Shown: positions 1-9,387, counted from the first letter of the stretch. The stretch is DNA of 64,000 nucleotides from Yoonia sp. BS5-3 (GCF_038069655.2 NZ_CP150951.2:2134001-2198000); one strand, 5' to 3'. Made by a program: numbers and translations. Notes: generated by a model from the sequence alone, not told the origin.

Positions 1-1299
1 GACGGGGCAATGGTTCGTATGGCAAGCCTGCGCCTGAATGCAGCCGATGGCAAACATATAGCCCCGTGCCGAATTGCACCAATCGGCACCCAGCGACAGG
101 GCTCGGGCAATATCAAAGGCACTGACAATCTTGCCCGCAGCACCGATCTTGACCTGATCGCGGATACCGGCACCGCGCAGCGTGTTATGAACAAATGTCA
201 GCCCTTCTACCATGGGCATACCAACATGATTGGCAAACTCTAGCGGGGCAGCGCCAGTGCCGCCTTCGGTGCCATCCACAACGATGAAATCTGGAATGAT
301 ATCGGTCTCAAGCATCGCTTTGACCATGCACATAAATTCGCGCCGGTGGCCGATGCATAGCTTGAAACCAATCGGTTTGCCGCCCGAAAGCGTGCGTAAC
401 TGACCAATGAATTGCATCAACTCCATGGGGTTGGAAAATGCGCTATGGGCAGCGGGCGAGACACAATCAACGCCCATCGGGATATCACGGGCCTCGGCAA
501 TCTCGGGGGTGATCTTGGCGGCAGGCAGCATACCACCATGGCCGGGCTTTGCACCCTGGCTCAGCTTGATTTCAATCATCTTGACCTGATCAGCGCTGGC
601 CTGTTTGGCGAATTTATCGGGGTTGAACGTGCCGTCATCATTGCGGCAACCAAAATAACCAGAGCCGATTTCATAGATCAAATCGCCGCCGCCTTCACGG
701 TGATAGCGGCTGATACCACCTTCGCCAGTGTCATGGGCAAAGCCACCCGCCTTAGCGCCGTTATTCAAAGCCAGAATGGCGTTGGCCGACAATGAGCCAA
801 AGCTCATAGCCGAAATATTATAAAGCGACGCGCGATAGGGTTGGGTGCATTTGGGCCCGCCCACAGGAACGCGAAAATCGGTATCTTCGAAATGGGTCGG
901 TTGAACAGAGTGGGTCAGCCAGGAATAGCCAGCTTCATAGATCTTTTCATGGCTTCCGAAGGGGCGCTTGTCTTCGGCACCCTTGGCGCGCTGATACACA
1001 AGCGAACGTTGCTCGCGGCTAAAGGGCTGCTCTTCCTGATCGCTCTCGATCAGGTATTGGCGAATTTCAGGCCGAATTTTCTCGAATAAGAATCGCAGAT
1101 TGCCTAAAACCGGATAGTTGCGCAGCACGGCATGGCGATCCTGGGTCAGATCATGCAGACCCAGCAGGGTCAGCCCGGCAAAGACGATGAAAAAGACAAA
1201 GACCCAGGGTACCCAAAACCCGACAATCACGCAGATCAGCGTCATGGCGGCGACGAAAACAAGGGTCGCGTAGCGTTGTAGCGAAATCAATTTGTCCAA
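1..1299 (-). CDS. FMN-binding glutamate synthase family protein (3' end off window)
   Basis: 433 codons are present and the C-terminus lies beyond the left edge. The TTG at 1299 is chosen because AAGGAGG sits seven bases upstream. The N-terminus has two hydrophobic stretches (about residues 10-50). The rest resembles the FMN-binding central domain of glutamate synthase: a GGTGAAPL stretch and, at the edge, a cysteine cluster CIQAQACHTNHCP typical of the FeS/FMN region of GltB. Stand-alone proteins of this type lack the glutaminase domain. Their substrate is usually unproven, so the call is to family only. Confidence 0.85.
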   Translation of the reverse strand, partial: MDKLISLQRYATLVFVAAMTLICVIVGFWVPWVFVFFIVFAGLTLLGLHDLTQDRHAVLRNYPVLGNLRFLFEKIRPEIRQYLIESDQEEQPFSREQRSLVYQRAKGAEDKRPFGSHEKIYEAGYSWLTHSVQPTHFEDTDFRVPVGGPKCTQPYRASLYNISAMSFGSLSANAILALNNGAKAGGFAHDTGEGGISRYHREGGGDLIYEIGSGYFGCRNDDGTFNPDKFAKQASADQVKMIEIKLSQGAKPGHGGMLPAAKITPEIAEARDIPMGVDCVSPAAHSAFSNPMELMQFIGQLRTLSGGKPIGFKLCIGHRREFMCMVKAMLETDIIPDFIVVDGTEGGTGAAPLEFANHVGMPMVEGLTFVHNTLRGAGIRDQVKIGAAGKIVSAFDIARALSLGADWCNSARGYMFAIGCIQAQACHTNHCPV

Positions 1300-1380
1300 A
1301 ACGGGTCCTCCTTGGACGTACAGTAGGGCCCTGTTTTAGTTAAAGAAAGGTAGTTTGCTGTGCTATCGATGACAGGTTGA

Positions 1381-2199
1381 TCAAAAATCCGGGACCACGC
1401 CGGGCAAATCAAGCGCCTTGATCAGCTCGCGCAGCTCTTGGCGGGCGGCGACGTTTGAGATATTCATGCCCTTCACGCCAATATCGCGCAGATCCAGCAA
1501 GGTCAGACCGCGGGGGAACAATTCGCGGAAAATCACGCGCTCATTAAAACCGGGGGCGGTACGGAACCCGATACGCTTGGCCAGTTTCGTGATGGCGCGG
1601 TGCATCTTTTCTTTATTGACCATGGCCTGCGCACCCAACCGGTTGCGTACGACAATCCAGTCAATTGGTTTCAAACCCGCTTGCGCCCTAAGCTGGCGGG
1701 CATTCCAGACCATTTCGGAATAGACGGACGGGCCTGTGATCTCTTCGCCATCACTATCGACATGGGCGAGCAGATCGAAATCGATAAAGCTGTCATTAAG
1801 CGGGGTGATCAGCGTATCTGCCAAGGAATGGGCGACCTGGCTTAGCCTTGTGTGCGAGCCGGGGCAGTCGATCAGAATGAAATCGCAATGGGGCTCCATC
1901 TGGGCGACAGCCATCGATAGCCTGCGATCATAGGCGTTTTCACCTGGCTGCAGGCTGTCCTGATCGATATCAGGCAAATCCTGATAGCTTGGGGTTGGCA
2001 AGCTCAACCCCTTTTTGTTCAGGAAAGCATTGCGGTTGGTGATATAACGGGCAAGCGTTTTTTGCCGCAGGTCAAGATCCAAAGTGCCGACAGAATGGCC
2101 GATACGGGCCAAAGCTGTTGCCACATGCATGGATACGGTCGACTTACCCGCACCACCTTTTTCATTGCCCACAACGATAATATGCGCCAACGCACCCAC
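1381..2199 (-). CDS. mipZ: Division-plane positioning ATPase MipZ (ParA/MinD family)
   Basis: 272 aa. Deviant Walker A GNEKGGAGKS at residues 11-20, followed by LDLDLRQKTLARY and a DFILIDCPG Walker B region. These are the hallmarks of MipZ, which forms a gradient from the chromosome poles and inhibits FtsZ away from midcell in alphaproteobacteria lacking MinCDE. Length and the conserved tail (IFRELFPRGLTLLDL, AARQELREL) fit the Caulobacter protein. The start is a GTG with a weak ribosome site; a TTG three codons inside (2190) is an alternative. Confidence 0.92.
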   Translation of the reverse strand: MGALAHIIVVGNEKGGAGKSTVSMHVATALARIGHSVGTLDLDLRQKTLARYITNRNAFLNKKGLSLPTPSYQDLPDIDQDSLQPGENAYDRRLSMAVAQMEPHCDFILIDCPGSHTRLSQVAHSLADTLITPLNDSFIDFDLLAHVDSDGEEITGPSVYSEMVWNARQLRAQAGLKPIDWIVVRNRLGAQAMVNKEKMHRAITKLAKRIGFRTAPGFNERVIFRELFPRGLTLLDLRDIGVKGMNISNVAARQELRELIKALDLPGVVPDF

Positions 2200-2582
2200 C
2201 CCAGATATAGTATTCAGAGGCAGTTTATTTGGTTCATGATGGGTTTGGAAGGCAGGAAAGGGCTTTGGGACGTGTTAAAATGCACGCAGCTGATCGGGTG
2301 CGACCGGGCGAACCCTTGACACTGGGGCCGCAAGCCATCATTTGCCACACAACCGACGCAAGCTGCCGCGTGAGCAGGGCGCGGGCTTATGCCCAACGCA
2401 AGGCGTCGCTTAAACATTCAGGTTCCCACATCACGCAGGGGGTCCCGCGCCAAATCGGCGCCCGGACAATGCGGTCTTGGCTGTCAGCATATTGGCGCAA
2501 CCTTGCAGAAGGCCCCGGCATCCGGTCGGCGGCCAATGATATGCGCAGGCGCTCTGCCTGCTGAAAGATAGGACAATCCTTT
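2200..2582. other. Intergenic region between divergent mipZ and RNA helicase genes
   Basis: About 380 bases with no convincing gene. Short open frames on both strands lack ribosome sites and family features. A TTGACA at 2316-2321 on the plus strand could be a -35 box for the helicase, but nothing downstream of it is a good -10 box. The region probably holds the two divergent promoters. Confidence 0.4.
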
Positions 2583-3866
2583 ATGGATTTTGATATGCTG
2601 GGCCTCGCGCCCCGACTTGTAAACGTGCTCAAAGAGCAAGGGATCACCGATCCTACGCCGATCCAGACCCAAGCCATCCCGCATGCGATGAACGGGCGTG
2701 ATGTCATGGGGCTGGCCCAAACTGGGACCGGCAAGACCGCAGCTTTTGGGCTGCCCATGATCAATGCGCTGCTGAAGGCCGGATCGAAACCTGGGCCCAA
2801 GACGGTGCGTGGGTTGATCCTCGCGCCCACGCGGGAATTGGCCAAACAAATCGCCGATAACCTGACCGCCTATACCAAAGGAACACATCTGAAAGTGGCC
2901 CTTGTTGTAGGCGGGGCCGGTATTGTGGGGCAAACCAAACGCCTGGCGAATGGTGTTGATCTGCTGGTGGCAACACCGGGGCGGCTGATTGACCTGATCG
3001 ACCGGCGGGCTGTACGGCTCGACCAGACCCGGTATCTGGTGCTGGATGAGGCCGATCAGATGCTTGATATGGGCTTTATTCATGCATTGCGGCAGATTGC
3101 GCCGCTCTTGGCAAAAGATCGGCAGACGATGATGTTCTCGGCAACGATGCCAAAGCTGATGAACGAGTTGGCCAATACGTATTTGAACGATGCGGTACGT
3201 GTGCAAGTGAACCCGCCCGGACAGGCGGCAAAGAAGATCAACCAATCGGTGCATTTCGTGGCACAAGCGGCCAAGACCGATCTGCTTGTCGAATTGCTGG
3301 ATAAACACCGGGATGAGCTGGCACTGGTTTTTGGACGCACCAAGCATGGCTGCGAAAAACTGTACAAGACGCTTGAAAAGCGTGGCTTTGCGGCGGCTTC
3401 GATCCACGGCAATAAATCACAGGGGCAGCGTGACCGGGCGCTGACGGCCTTTAAAGAGGGCAAAGTGCGGGTGCTCGTGGCGACAGATGTGGCTGCGCGG
3501 GGGATCGATATTCCTGATGTGCGCCATGTCTATAACTACGATCTACCGAATGTGCCCGACAATTACGTGCACCGGATCGGACGAACGGCGCGGGCCGGGG
3601 CTGATGGGGCGGCAGTGGCGCTTGTCGCACCTGATGAGATGATCGAACTGCAAGACATCGAAAAGACGATGAAAGAAAAGATCCCCGTGGCATCAGGGCG
3701 GCCATGGGAAGTTCAACCGGGTCAGAAAAAGCGGCCCAATGGCGGCGGACGACGCGGCGGTGGCGGCGGCGGTGGAAACCGGCAGGGCAAACCGGGCGGG
3801 GGGAAGCCTGGCGGCAACCGGCGGCGCGGCAGCGGCAATCGGTCACGCGGAAAATCTGCAGCCTAA
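2583..3866 (+). CDS. DEAD-box ATP-dependent RNA helicase (RhlE-like)
   Basis: 427 aa. All helicase motifs are visible: Q motif TPIQTQ (25-30), Walker A AQTGTGKT (45-52), PTRELA, TPGR, DEAD in VLDEADQMLDMGF, SAT, and in domain 2 VLVATDVAARGID and HRIGRTAR. The tail from about residue 385 is a Gly/Arg/Lys-rich basic extension that probably binds RNA. RhlE-type helicases remodel RNA in ribosome assembly and decay. An AGGA lies about ten bases before the ATG. The gene ends at a hairpin shared with the convergent mtfA-like gene. Confidence 0.92.
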   Translation: MDFDMLGLAPRLVNVLKEQGITDPTPIQTQAIPHAMNGRDVMGLAQTGTGKTAAFGLPMINALLKAGSKPGPKTVRGLILAPTRELAKQIADNLTAYTKGTHLKVALVVGGAGIVGQTKRLANGVDLLVATPGRLIDLIDRRAVRLDQTRYLVLDEADQMLDMGFIHALRQIAPLLAKDRQTMMFSATMPKLMNELANTYLNDAVRVQVNPPGQAAKKINQSVHFVAQAAKTDLLVELLDKHRDELALVFGRTKHGCEKLYKTLEKRGFAAASIHGNKSQGQRDRALTAFKEGKVRVLVATDVAARGIDIPDVRHVYNYDLPNVPDNYVHRIGRTARAGADGAAVALVAPDEMIELQDIEKTMKEKIPVASGRPWEVQPGQKKRPNGGGRRGGGGGGGNRQGKPGGGKPGGNRRRGSGNRSRGKSAA

Positions 3867-3872
3867 GGGTAT

Positions 3873-3916
3873 CGGGGGCATCATGCCCCCGTATCTATTT
3901 TGGGGGTCAGCCCCAA
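3873..3916. terminator. Double hairpin between convergent genes
   Basis: Stem 3873-3880 pairs with 3884-3891 around a 3-nt loop, followed by a T-rich stretch on the plus strand. A second hairpin (3900-3905 with 3911-3916) overlaps the last codons of the convergent gene. It probably terminates the helicase transcript and possibly both. Confidence 0.65.
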
Positions 3917-4740
3917 TTGACCGGATCAAGATGAAGTAGCTTTGAAAGCTGCGCATAAACATCAGGCTCTTCTGCCTGCAGCTTTGCGGGCTTTTCAAAA
4001 AAGGCTTCAATGATCACGGCAAAGAACTCTTGATGGTTTTCAGCGCCGTAGGCATCGATCACGGTTTTGCGGCCCTTGGCGACATTATCTTCGTGACGCG
4101 CAAACGCATCCAGCATGACCCGTTCCCATTCTGCAAAGCTTTGGCCCTTGCTGAGCAAGGGAACGGCATTGGTCGATCCGGACAGATTGTCCAGCTGATG
4201 GGCAAATTCATGCAAAACAAGGTTCTGGCCGTCTTTTTCGTCCAAACCGCCCTGCGCGCTATGCGGCCATGACAGCACCACCGGCCCGAACGCCCAGCTT
4301 TCGCCCAACCGTATCTCGCTGGTTTCGTTCACGATAAATCCATCATGCGATGTCTGCCGGGATTTGAAGGCGCCGGGATAGACCAAAATGGTGCGCAATG
4401 ATTTGTACCAAGCGTCGGAATTGGCAATCAACAGACAGGCCTGTGCGGCAATAGACAGACGCATTGGTTCTGTCACCTCCAATCCGGCGCAGCCGATGAT
4501 CTCGGTCTGGTGCAAAAACAGATTGATTTTCCCTTCCAGCTTAGGGGCAATCTGGGGCGGCAATTGCTTTGTCAAAGGGACCTGATCGGCAACGATCCGT
4601 CGCTGCTCTTCGGTTAACGGACTTGTCAGCAACCGGCGGTGCAACGCCTTTTTTTGCATCAGCCGAAAACCGGTAAAACCACCAAAAAGGACGAGCAATG
4701 TAAAAAGAAATGGGATCAAAATAGCGCGCCGATCAATCAA
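3907..4740 (-). CDS. mtfA: MtfA-like zinc-dependent peptidase (M90 family)
   Basis: 277 aa. One N-terminal membrane segment (about residues 6-27) followed by a metallopeptidase domain with HEFAHQLD at 177-184, the HExxH zinc site, and a downstream ENHQEFFAVIIEAFFE helix holding the probable third ligand. MtfA of E. coli is a cytosolic peptidase that binds the repressor Mlc; the membrane anchor here suggests a related, not identical, role. The start is a TTG overlapping the TGA of the upstream DUF1992 gene by four bases, so the two are translationally coupled. Confidence 0.85.
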   Translation of the reverse strand: MIDRRAILIPFLFTLLVLFGGFTGFRLMQKKALHRRLLTSPLTEEQRRIVADQVPLTKQLPPQIAPKLEGKINLFLHQTEIIGCAGLEVTEPMRLSIAAQACLLIANSDAWYKSLRTILVYPGAFKSRQTSHDGFIVNETSEIRLGESWAFGPVVLSWPHSAQGGLDEKDGQNLVLHEFAHQLDNLSGSTNAVPLLSKGQSFAEWERVMLDAFARHEDNVAKGRKTVIDAYGAENHQEFFAVIIEAFFEKPAKLQAEEPDVYAQLSKLLHLDPVNWG

Positions 4741-5051
4741 CCATATTTACGAAATGCGTCCATCTCGATGGCCAGTTTCGTTTGAAGTTCAGACAGGTAG
4801 GTCATTTCTGCCTTGCGGGCATCTTCGTCCACCAGCGTTTTCAATCGCGCCTGAGAGGCCAGTATTTGCTGGCGCAAGATGACCACAGGTGATTTGGCGT
4901 CGGCCTCTTGCATCATGCGGTTCAGAACCGCATTTTGGGGATCGTCCAGATGTGGCAAGGGTTTACCTGCGCCTGGCAGATTATCAAGATCACCGCGTTT
5001 CTCGGCGTCTTGGACAATTTGATCGATCAAGTGGCTTAGCGGGTGATGCAT
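4737..5051 (-). CDS. DUF1992 / DnaJ-C28-like conserved protein
   Basis: 104 aa. The N-terminal motif HLIDQIVQDAEKRGDLDNLPGAGKPLPHLDD is characteristic of the DUF1992 (DNAJC28-like) family; the rest is predicted helical. Function is not established. It is the first gene of a two-gene unit with the MtfA-like peptidase, overlapping it by four bases. Confidence 0.82.
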   Translation of the reverse strand: MHHPLSHLIDQIVQDAEKRGDLDNLPGAGKPLPHLDDPQNAVLNRMMQEADAKSPVVILRQQILASQARLKTLVDEDARKAEMTYLSELQTKLAIEMDAFRKYG

Positions 5052-5078
5052 AGGGTTATCCTGAAGATATGCGGAAAC

Positions 5079-6098
5079 CTACCACTCTGACAGGGCGTCT
5101 TCAAAGACAGAAAAGGCGGGTTTTTCCCTTCCGCGACGATCAAAAAGTCCTGACCGGCTGTGGTAAGAGCCATTGTCATCGATCAACTTGAAATAATAGG
5201 CGCGTGCGATGGGAAGTTGCCGGATCGCCGCCAAATAGGCTGCCAGACGCGCGGCCTGATAATAAGGATCATCGGGCTCCAACTCGGGCGAAGGGCCGCC
5301 GAACTCGGTCACCCACACGGGCCGCCCCACCGTAAGGCCAGCAAACCAAGCCACAGCGCTTTGCCAAAGCCCATCGGCATCATAAAGATGGATATCAGCC
5401 ACATCATAATCGGCGTTCTGCAAGACATAGGTGACCTCTGCAATCGTTCGTGCATTGCGATCGGCATCGGTTACGCAAAACCCCTGCTTGATCTCGGTCA
5501 GGTCGATACCGGGCAGGGTAAAGCTCTGCGCGTTCTGGCAATAAGCATGGGCGTATGCCGCCCGGCCAGTGATGCCGCCAAGAACAATCGTCAGATCGGG
5601 GGCCTCACGGCGTATGGTGTCGGCAAAACGGGTGTGCAAGGCAAGGAACTCTTGGGTAGAGCCGACAAATTGGTTATCCCATTCGTTCCCAAACTGGATC
5701 GCATCAATATCATTGCCGACAGCGGCCACCAATGCAGTCAAATATGCCTCTAGCGGGGCATCCGCCGTAATCAAACAGGAATGGGCATTGCGCCTGGCGC
5801 AGGCGGCATCGGGCGCGTCGCTTTGGACAGTCAACAAGATCGACAAGCCAGCTGCGCGCAGATCATCGATCCGGCGGCGCAGGGGGGTGAAGTCTGGCGC
5901 CATGCCCCGGCGGTTCCAATTCTCGGCAAAGCGGATATGGGTCAGGTCCAACTTATCCATGACGTCGATGGTAAAGTCGCGTTGTTCGCCGGTCGCGACC
6001 GGCGGAAAGCTGATACCCAATTCGGGGGAAGCTACGACATAGTTCGCAACGCAACAAAAAACGCCGGCGCAGAGGGCACCGGCGTTTTTAAATTGCAC
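5079..6098 (-). CDS. Secreted glycoside hydrolase-like protein (clan A type fold)
   Basis: 339 aa from a GTG at 6098. Two acidic motifs spaced as in clan GH-A hydrolases are present: FGNEWDN (acid/base) and VTEFGG (nucleophile), with a TIM-barrel-like pattern between them. The substrate cannot be read. The frame is open back to 6179 but would then overlap rpmE. The GTG at 6098 gives a plausible signal peptide (MQFKN, then a hydrophobic run ending VVASPE) that is encoded by the rpmE terminator itself. A TTG start just before GISFPP would give a leaderless protein. The start is therefore uncertain; the family call is firmer. Confidence 0.68.
   Translation of the reverse strand: MQFKNAGALCAGVFCCVANYVVASPELGISFPPVATGEQRDFTIDVMDKLDLTHIRFAENWNRRGMAPDFTPLRRRIDDLRAAGLSILLTVQSDAPDAACARRNAHSCLITADAPLEAYLTALVAAVGNDIDAIQFGNEWDNQFVGSTQEFLALHTRFADTIRREAPDLTIVLGGITGRAAYAHAYCQNAQSFTLPGIDLTEIKQGFCVTDADRNARTIAEVTYVLQNADYDVADIHLYDADGLWQSAVAWFAGLTVGRPVWVTEFGGPSPELEPDDPYYQAARLAAYLAAIRQLPIARAYYFKLIDDNGSYHSRSGLFDRRGREKPAFSVFEDALSEW
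6057..6089 (-). terminator. Rho-independent terminator of rplS-rpmE
   Basis: An 11-bp stem (6057-6067 with 6079-6089) with a GC core and T runs on both flanks lies 35 bases after the rpmE stop. It is also inside the N-terminal coding frame of the glycoside hydrolase. Confidence 0.85.
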
Positions 6099-6123
6099 GA
6101 TGGGTTGTATCCCATCCACGGTC

Positions 6124-6345
6124 TTAGAAACCAAGACCTGCGTATTTGTTTTTGAACTTGGAAACACGGCCGCCCGCATCCATCAGGCGTGTGCCGCCAC
6201 CGGTCCATGCAGGGTGCACGGATGGATCAATATCCAGCGCCATTTGGTCGCCTTCTTTGCCCCAAGTGGATTTCATCTGAACCACAGTGCCATCGGTCAT
6301 TTTGACGTCGATGATGTGATAATCTGGGTGAATATCTTTTTTCAT
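6124..6345 (-). CDS. rpmE: 50S ribosomal protein L31
   Basis: 73 aa with the L31 signature [10 protein letters not shown] and [15 protein letters not shown]. The zinc-binding cysteines of the other L31 class are absent, as is usual in alphaproteobacteria. AAGGA stands about nine bases before the ATG. It follows rplS by 11 bases and ends at a strong terminator, so the pair is one transcript. Confidence 0.97.
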   Translation of the reverse strand: MKKDIHPDYHIIDVKMTDGTVVQMKSTWGKEGDQMALDIDPSVHPAWTGGGTRLMDAGGRVSKFKNKYAGLGF

Positions 6346-6356
6346 GACGGCGATCC

Positions 6357-6740
6357 TTACGCTTCAGCGCCCTTAGGGGCCTTGTAGTTGGTAACTTCTG
6401 CGATCCGTGCGGATTTACCACGGCGCGAGCGCAGATAGTACAGCTTGGCGCGGCGGACACGGCCACGGCGCACAACGGTGATGCTGTCGATATTGGTGGA
6501 ATGCAGGGGGAACACACGCTCCACGCCTTCACCAAAGGAAATCTTGCGAACGGTGAATGAGCCAGCGATGCCCTTCCCGTTCTTACGTGCGATGCAGACG
6601 CCTTCATAGTTCTGCACCCGGCTACGCGAGCCTTCGGTCACTTTGTAACCAACGCGGATGGTGTCACCCGCTTTAAAGTCGGGGATATCTTTCCCCAGCG
6701 CAGCGACTTGCTCCGCTTCGAGTTGTGCGATCAGGTCCAT
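6357..6740 (-). CDS. rplS: 50S ribosomal protein L19
   Basis: 127 aa with typical L19 motifs: [33 protein letters not shown] and [15 protein letters not shown]19 lies at the 30S-50S interface. AAAGGAG is ideally placed before the ATG. In this order it is separated from trmD by a sensor gene and has its own probable promoter. Confidence 0.97.
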   Translation of the reverse strand: MDLIAQLEAEQVAALGKDIPDFKAGDTIRVGYKVTEGSRSRVQNYEGVCIARKNGKGIAGSFTVRKISFGEGVERVFPLHSTNIDSITVVRRGRVRRAKLYYLRSRRGKSARIAEVTNYKAPKGAEA

Positions 6741-6967
6741 CTGACACGCTCCTTTGATATGCTTGCGGTTATCCGCAATGGTTTTTGCGTGGCTCAGAGC
6801 TCTGTGTCGTTACCGGGTCCGCTTATGCGCCCGCCAGAGATGCGTCATCATTGTTTCTTGTGGCTGTCCGGCCTGTCTGGTGAGGAAAGGTCAACGCAGA
6901 CCTGCTCAATATCCAGGTGGTTCCATAAACCAATACCCGGAATCAGCAGGCTGACCGGGGATGGCTG

Positions 6968-6996
6968 CGTATAGGACGCGCGGGACCTGTGATCAA
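6968..6996 (-). promoter_or_regulatory. Probable rplS-rpmE promoter
   Basis: On the minus strand TTGATC (6996-6991) and TATACG (6973-6968) are separated by 17 bases. This would give a leader of about 220 bases before rplS. The 6741-7061 gap holds no other gene. Confidence 0.5.
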
Positions 6997-7061
6997 GAGC
7001 TATTGGGCAGGCGATATGCATGGCGGCGTGCATTTCTGCCGCGCCGCCACGCCTTGCAAGA

Positions 7062-8483
7062 TTACATCAGGTTCTGGACGTTGATCCCAAATGTGATGGC
7101 CCCGATGACGGCGCCAGTGGCCGGATCGACAATCGGCAGTGAGGCTTGGGATTGATAAAAACCGGTGCTGTCGTCAAATTCGACATCCCCGACATGCAGC
7201 GCCTCGGCGCCGACCAGATAAGTCTCTTGCCATTTAGCCTCATCACCTTGCCAGTAATCGGATGTCTCAACGCTTTGGGCGACATTCAGCCCCTTGTTGT
7301 CCATCACAAAAACCTCGGTCACAAAGCCGGCCGTCCCGGTCTGCTGAGACCGCAACCACTCTGACACAGGATGTTCCAATAGGCCGCTGATCAGCGGGCC
7401 GCCATCTGCACCGGCCTCGGCGCGCCATTCTTGATCAAGGGCGATCACCTCGTCGTCGGACAGATCCGCATGGCGAACATTTTGTGCGTTGATGGCGGCG
7501 ATCAAGGCCGGATCGGTCAGCCAGTTTGCCAGTTCACCCTTGGCATAGGCTTCCAGCGGCACGCGATAGGTGCCCTGTTTGCCAGGGGTCGCGATCAAAT
7601 ACAGGGTGATCGTATTGTTCATGCTAACGACAATGTCATGCGCCAGATCTGTCACGGCGATCACGTCATCAGAGCCGGGGGTTTGACCGGCAAGGAAAGC
7701 ATCAAGAAAGCCGCGCTCTTCCTGCCACAGGGCTAAGGTCTGATCCAAACTATCGGCAACAGCATCCGTCGGGGGCGGATTGATCCCGGCTTCGGGCATG
7801 CCGCTGCGCAAGGCAACCAATGTACGCTCAAATAGGTCAGCGGCGGTTTCCAGATCGGCAAGGGTTTCGGGACCACCTGTGCCTGTAGCCAATTGGCATA
7901 TGGCCCGGGACATCCGGTGTGCCAAAGCGCGTTGGCGGCCAGCAAAGTTCAAAATGGTAGCATCACTTTGCAGCAATTCCTGCGGATTGGAATATTGCCC
8001 CGAAATCTCGGCGGCCAATACCACGGTTTGCTCGAACAGGGCCGCGCGACCGTCTGCGATTGCGGCTGCGTCTGTCTCAGTGCCGCGATCCGATACAAGG
8101 CGTGCGGCGGATGCGGCGATTGGGGTCCAGGCGCCGATCGTTTCCTGGATGGTCGCTAGGGTACGGCCGCGGGTTTCGGTGGTGGGAATACCAAGCGCCG
8201 GGTTGCCATGTTCAAGACCTGCGAGGATCACATTGAACCGGTCCATGTCAGCGGCCAAATGCTGCTTGGCGTTATCTGTGTCGATACCTCCGTGGAACCG
8301 GCAGCTGGCAGCCGCCACGGATTCGCTAAGCGCACGCAAGCTGGCCGAGCGGTTCACACGCGCTTTCCCGCCATCATAAAGGGCAGGGTCAATAAACTCG
8401 GCGGTTGCGATTGTGGGGGTTGTTGTTGCACCAAAAACAGTCGGGAGGCCTAAAACGGCCGCAAGGATCGTGCCCTTTTTCAT
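7062..8483 (-). CDS. Exported PilJ-type sensor protein with C-terminal cache-like domain
   Basis: 473 aa from the ATG at 8483 (a GTG one codon upstream is possible). A signal peptide covers about residues 1-29. Two PilJ-type N-terminal sensor repeats follow; the second carries the family signature FAGRQRALAHRMSRAICQ and the first a weaker NRSASLRALSES. The last ~200 residues, ending ASLPIVDPATGAVIGAITFGI, resemble a single cache domain. There is no transmembrane anchor after the signal peptide and no methyl-accepting, kinase or cyclase output domain, so it is probably a free periplasmic ligand-binding protein. It sits between trmD and rplS with no obvious partner. Confidence 0.7.
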   Translation of the reverse strand: MKKGTILAAVLGLPTVFGATTTPTIATAEFIDPALYDGGKARVNRSASLRALSESVAAASCRFHGGIDTDNAKQHLAADMDRFNVILAGLEHGNPALGIPTTETRGRTLATIQETIGAWTPIAASAARLVSDRGTETDAAAIADGRAALFEQTVVLAAEISGQYSNPQELLQSDATILNFAGRQRALAHRMSRAICQLATGTGGPETLADLETAADLFERTLVALRSGMPEAGINPPPTDAVADSLDQTLALWQEERGFLDAFLAGQTPGSDDVIAVTDLAHDIVVSMNNTITLYLIATPGKQGTYRVPLEAYAKGELANWLTDPALIAAINAQNVRHADLSDDEVIALDQEWRAEAGADGGPLISGLLEHPVSEWLRSQQTGTAGFVTEVFVMDNKGLNVAQSVETSDYWQGDEAKWQETYLVGAEALHVGDVEFDDSTGFYQSQASLPIVDPATGAVIGAITFGINVQNLM

Positions 8484-8577
8484 CACTCAGTACCTTCATT
8501 TTACTCGTAAAAAACATAACAGTTTTGAGATTAATCTGCGCAAATGGCGGATTTAGGGCACGAAAGAGGCAGGGCTG

Positions 8578-9387
8578 TCAGGACTTTGTTTTGACTTTAT
8601 GTGCGTCCCACAAATCGGGCCGCCGGGTCTTTGTGATCTCTTCGCTTTGGTCTTTGCGCCATTGGGCAATCTTGGCATGATTGCCTGATAACAGCACATC
8701 CGGCACAGGCCGTCCGCGCCATTCAGCTGGCTTGGTGTATTGCGGATGCTCCAGCAGACCGCCCGAATGGCTTTCATCAACAGCGCTTTCGGCATTGCCC
8801 AATACACCGGGCAACAGGCGGACGGTTGCATCGATCATGGCTTGGGCTGCGATCTCGCCCCCTGTCATGACAAAGTCGCCCAGGCTGACTTCTTGAATGC
8901 CGAAATGTTCCAGCACACGCTCATCCACGCCCTCAAAGCGGCCGCAAAGCAGTGTGACGCCGTCCTGGCGGGCCCAATCGCGGGCCATGGCCTGATCAAA
9001 GCGGCGACCACGGGGGGACAAATAGACCAAAGGCATCACGCCCTTGGCAGCACGGCGGGCATCGGTGATGGCTTTTTCCAGCACATCGGCCCGCAGAACC
9101 ATCCCCGCGCCGCCACCGGCCGGAGTGTCATCCACATTGCGATGCTTGCCAATGCCGTAGTCGCGCAGATGATAAGTCTCAAGGCGCCAAAGCCCGTCTT
9201 GCAATGCTTTGCCCGTCAGGCTTTCGCCCAGAACGCCGGGGAAAGCCTGCGGAAAAAGGGTGATCAGCTGCGCCGTCCAAGCCTTGGCGAGTGCAGGGAC
9301 ATCCGTCATCAACTCACGAGGTTTCAAGGTCGGGCGAACAGCAATACGGCCAGCGGATTTGGGGGTCTTTTTACTCATGGCCTTCAT
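8578..9387 (-). CDS. trmD: tRNA (guanine-37-N1)-methyltransferase TrmD
   Basis: 269 aa. SPOUT methyltransferase motifs: TPAGGGAGMVLR, LCGRFEGVDERV and SLGDFVMTGGEIAA. It methylates G37 of tRNAs reading CNN codons, preventing +1 frameshifting. About 33 residues precede the usual TrmD start (LITLFPQAFP), an extension seen in this order. The start at 9387 is uncertain; an ATG at 9378 is equally possible. It follows the VOC gene by 29 bases in the rpsP-rimM block. Confidence 0.96.
   Translation of the reverse strand: MKAMSKKTPKSAGRIAVRPTLKPRELMTDVPALAKAWTAQLITLFPQAFPGVLGESLTGKALQDGLWRLETYHLRDYGIGKHRNVDDTPAGGGAGMVLRADVLEKAITDARRAAKGVMPLVYLSPRGRRFDQAMARDWARQDGVTLLCGRFEGVDERVLEHFGIQEVSLGDFVMTGGEIAAQAMIDATVRLLPGVLGNAESAVDESHSGGLLEHPQYTKPAEWRGRPVPDVLLSGNHAKIAQWRKDQSEEITKTRRPDLWDAHKVKTKS

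Noticed and set aside
2484-3407. 307-codon minus-strand frame
   Set aside because: Entirely antisense to the DEAD-box helicase; no motif and no ribosome site.
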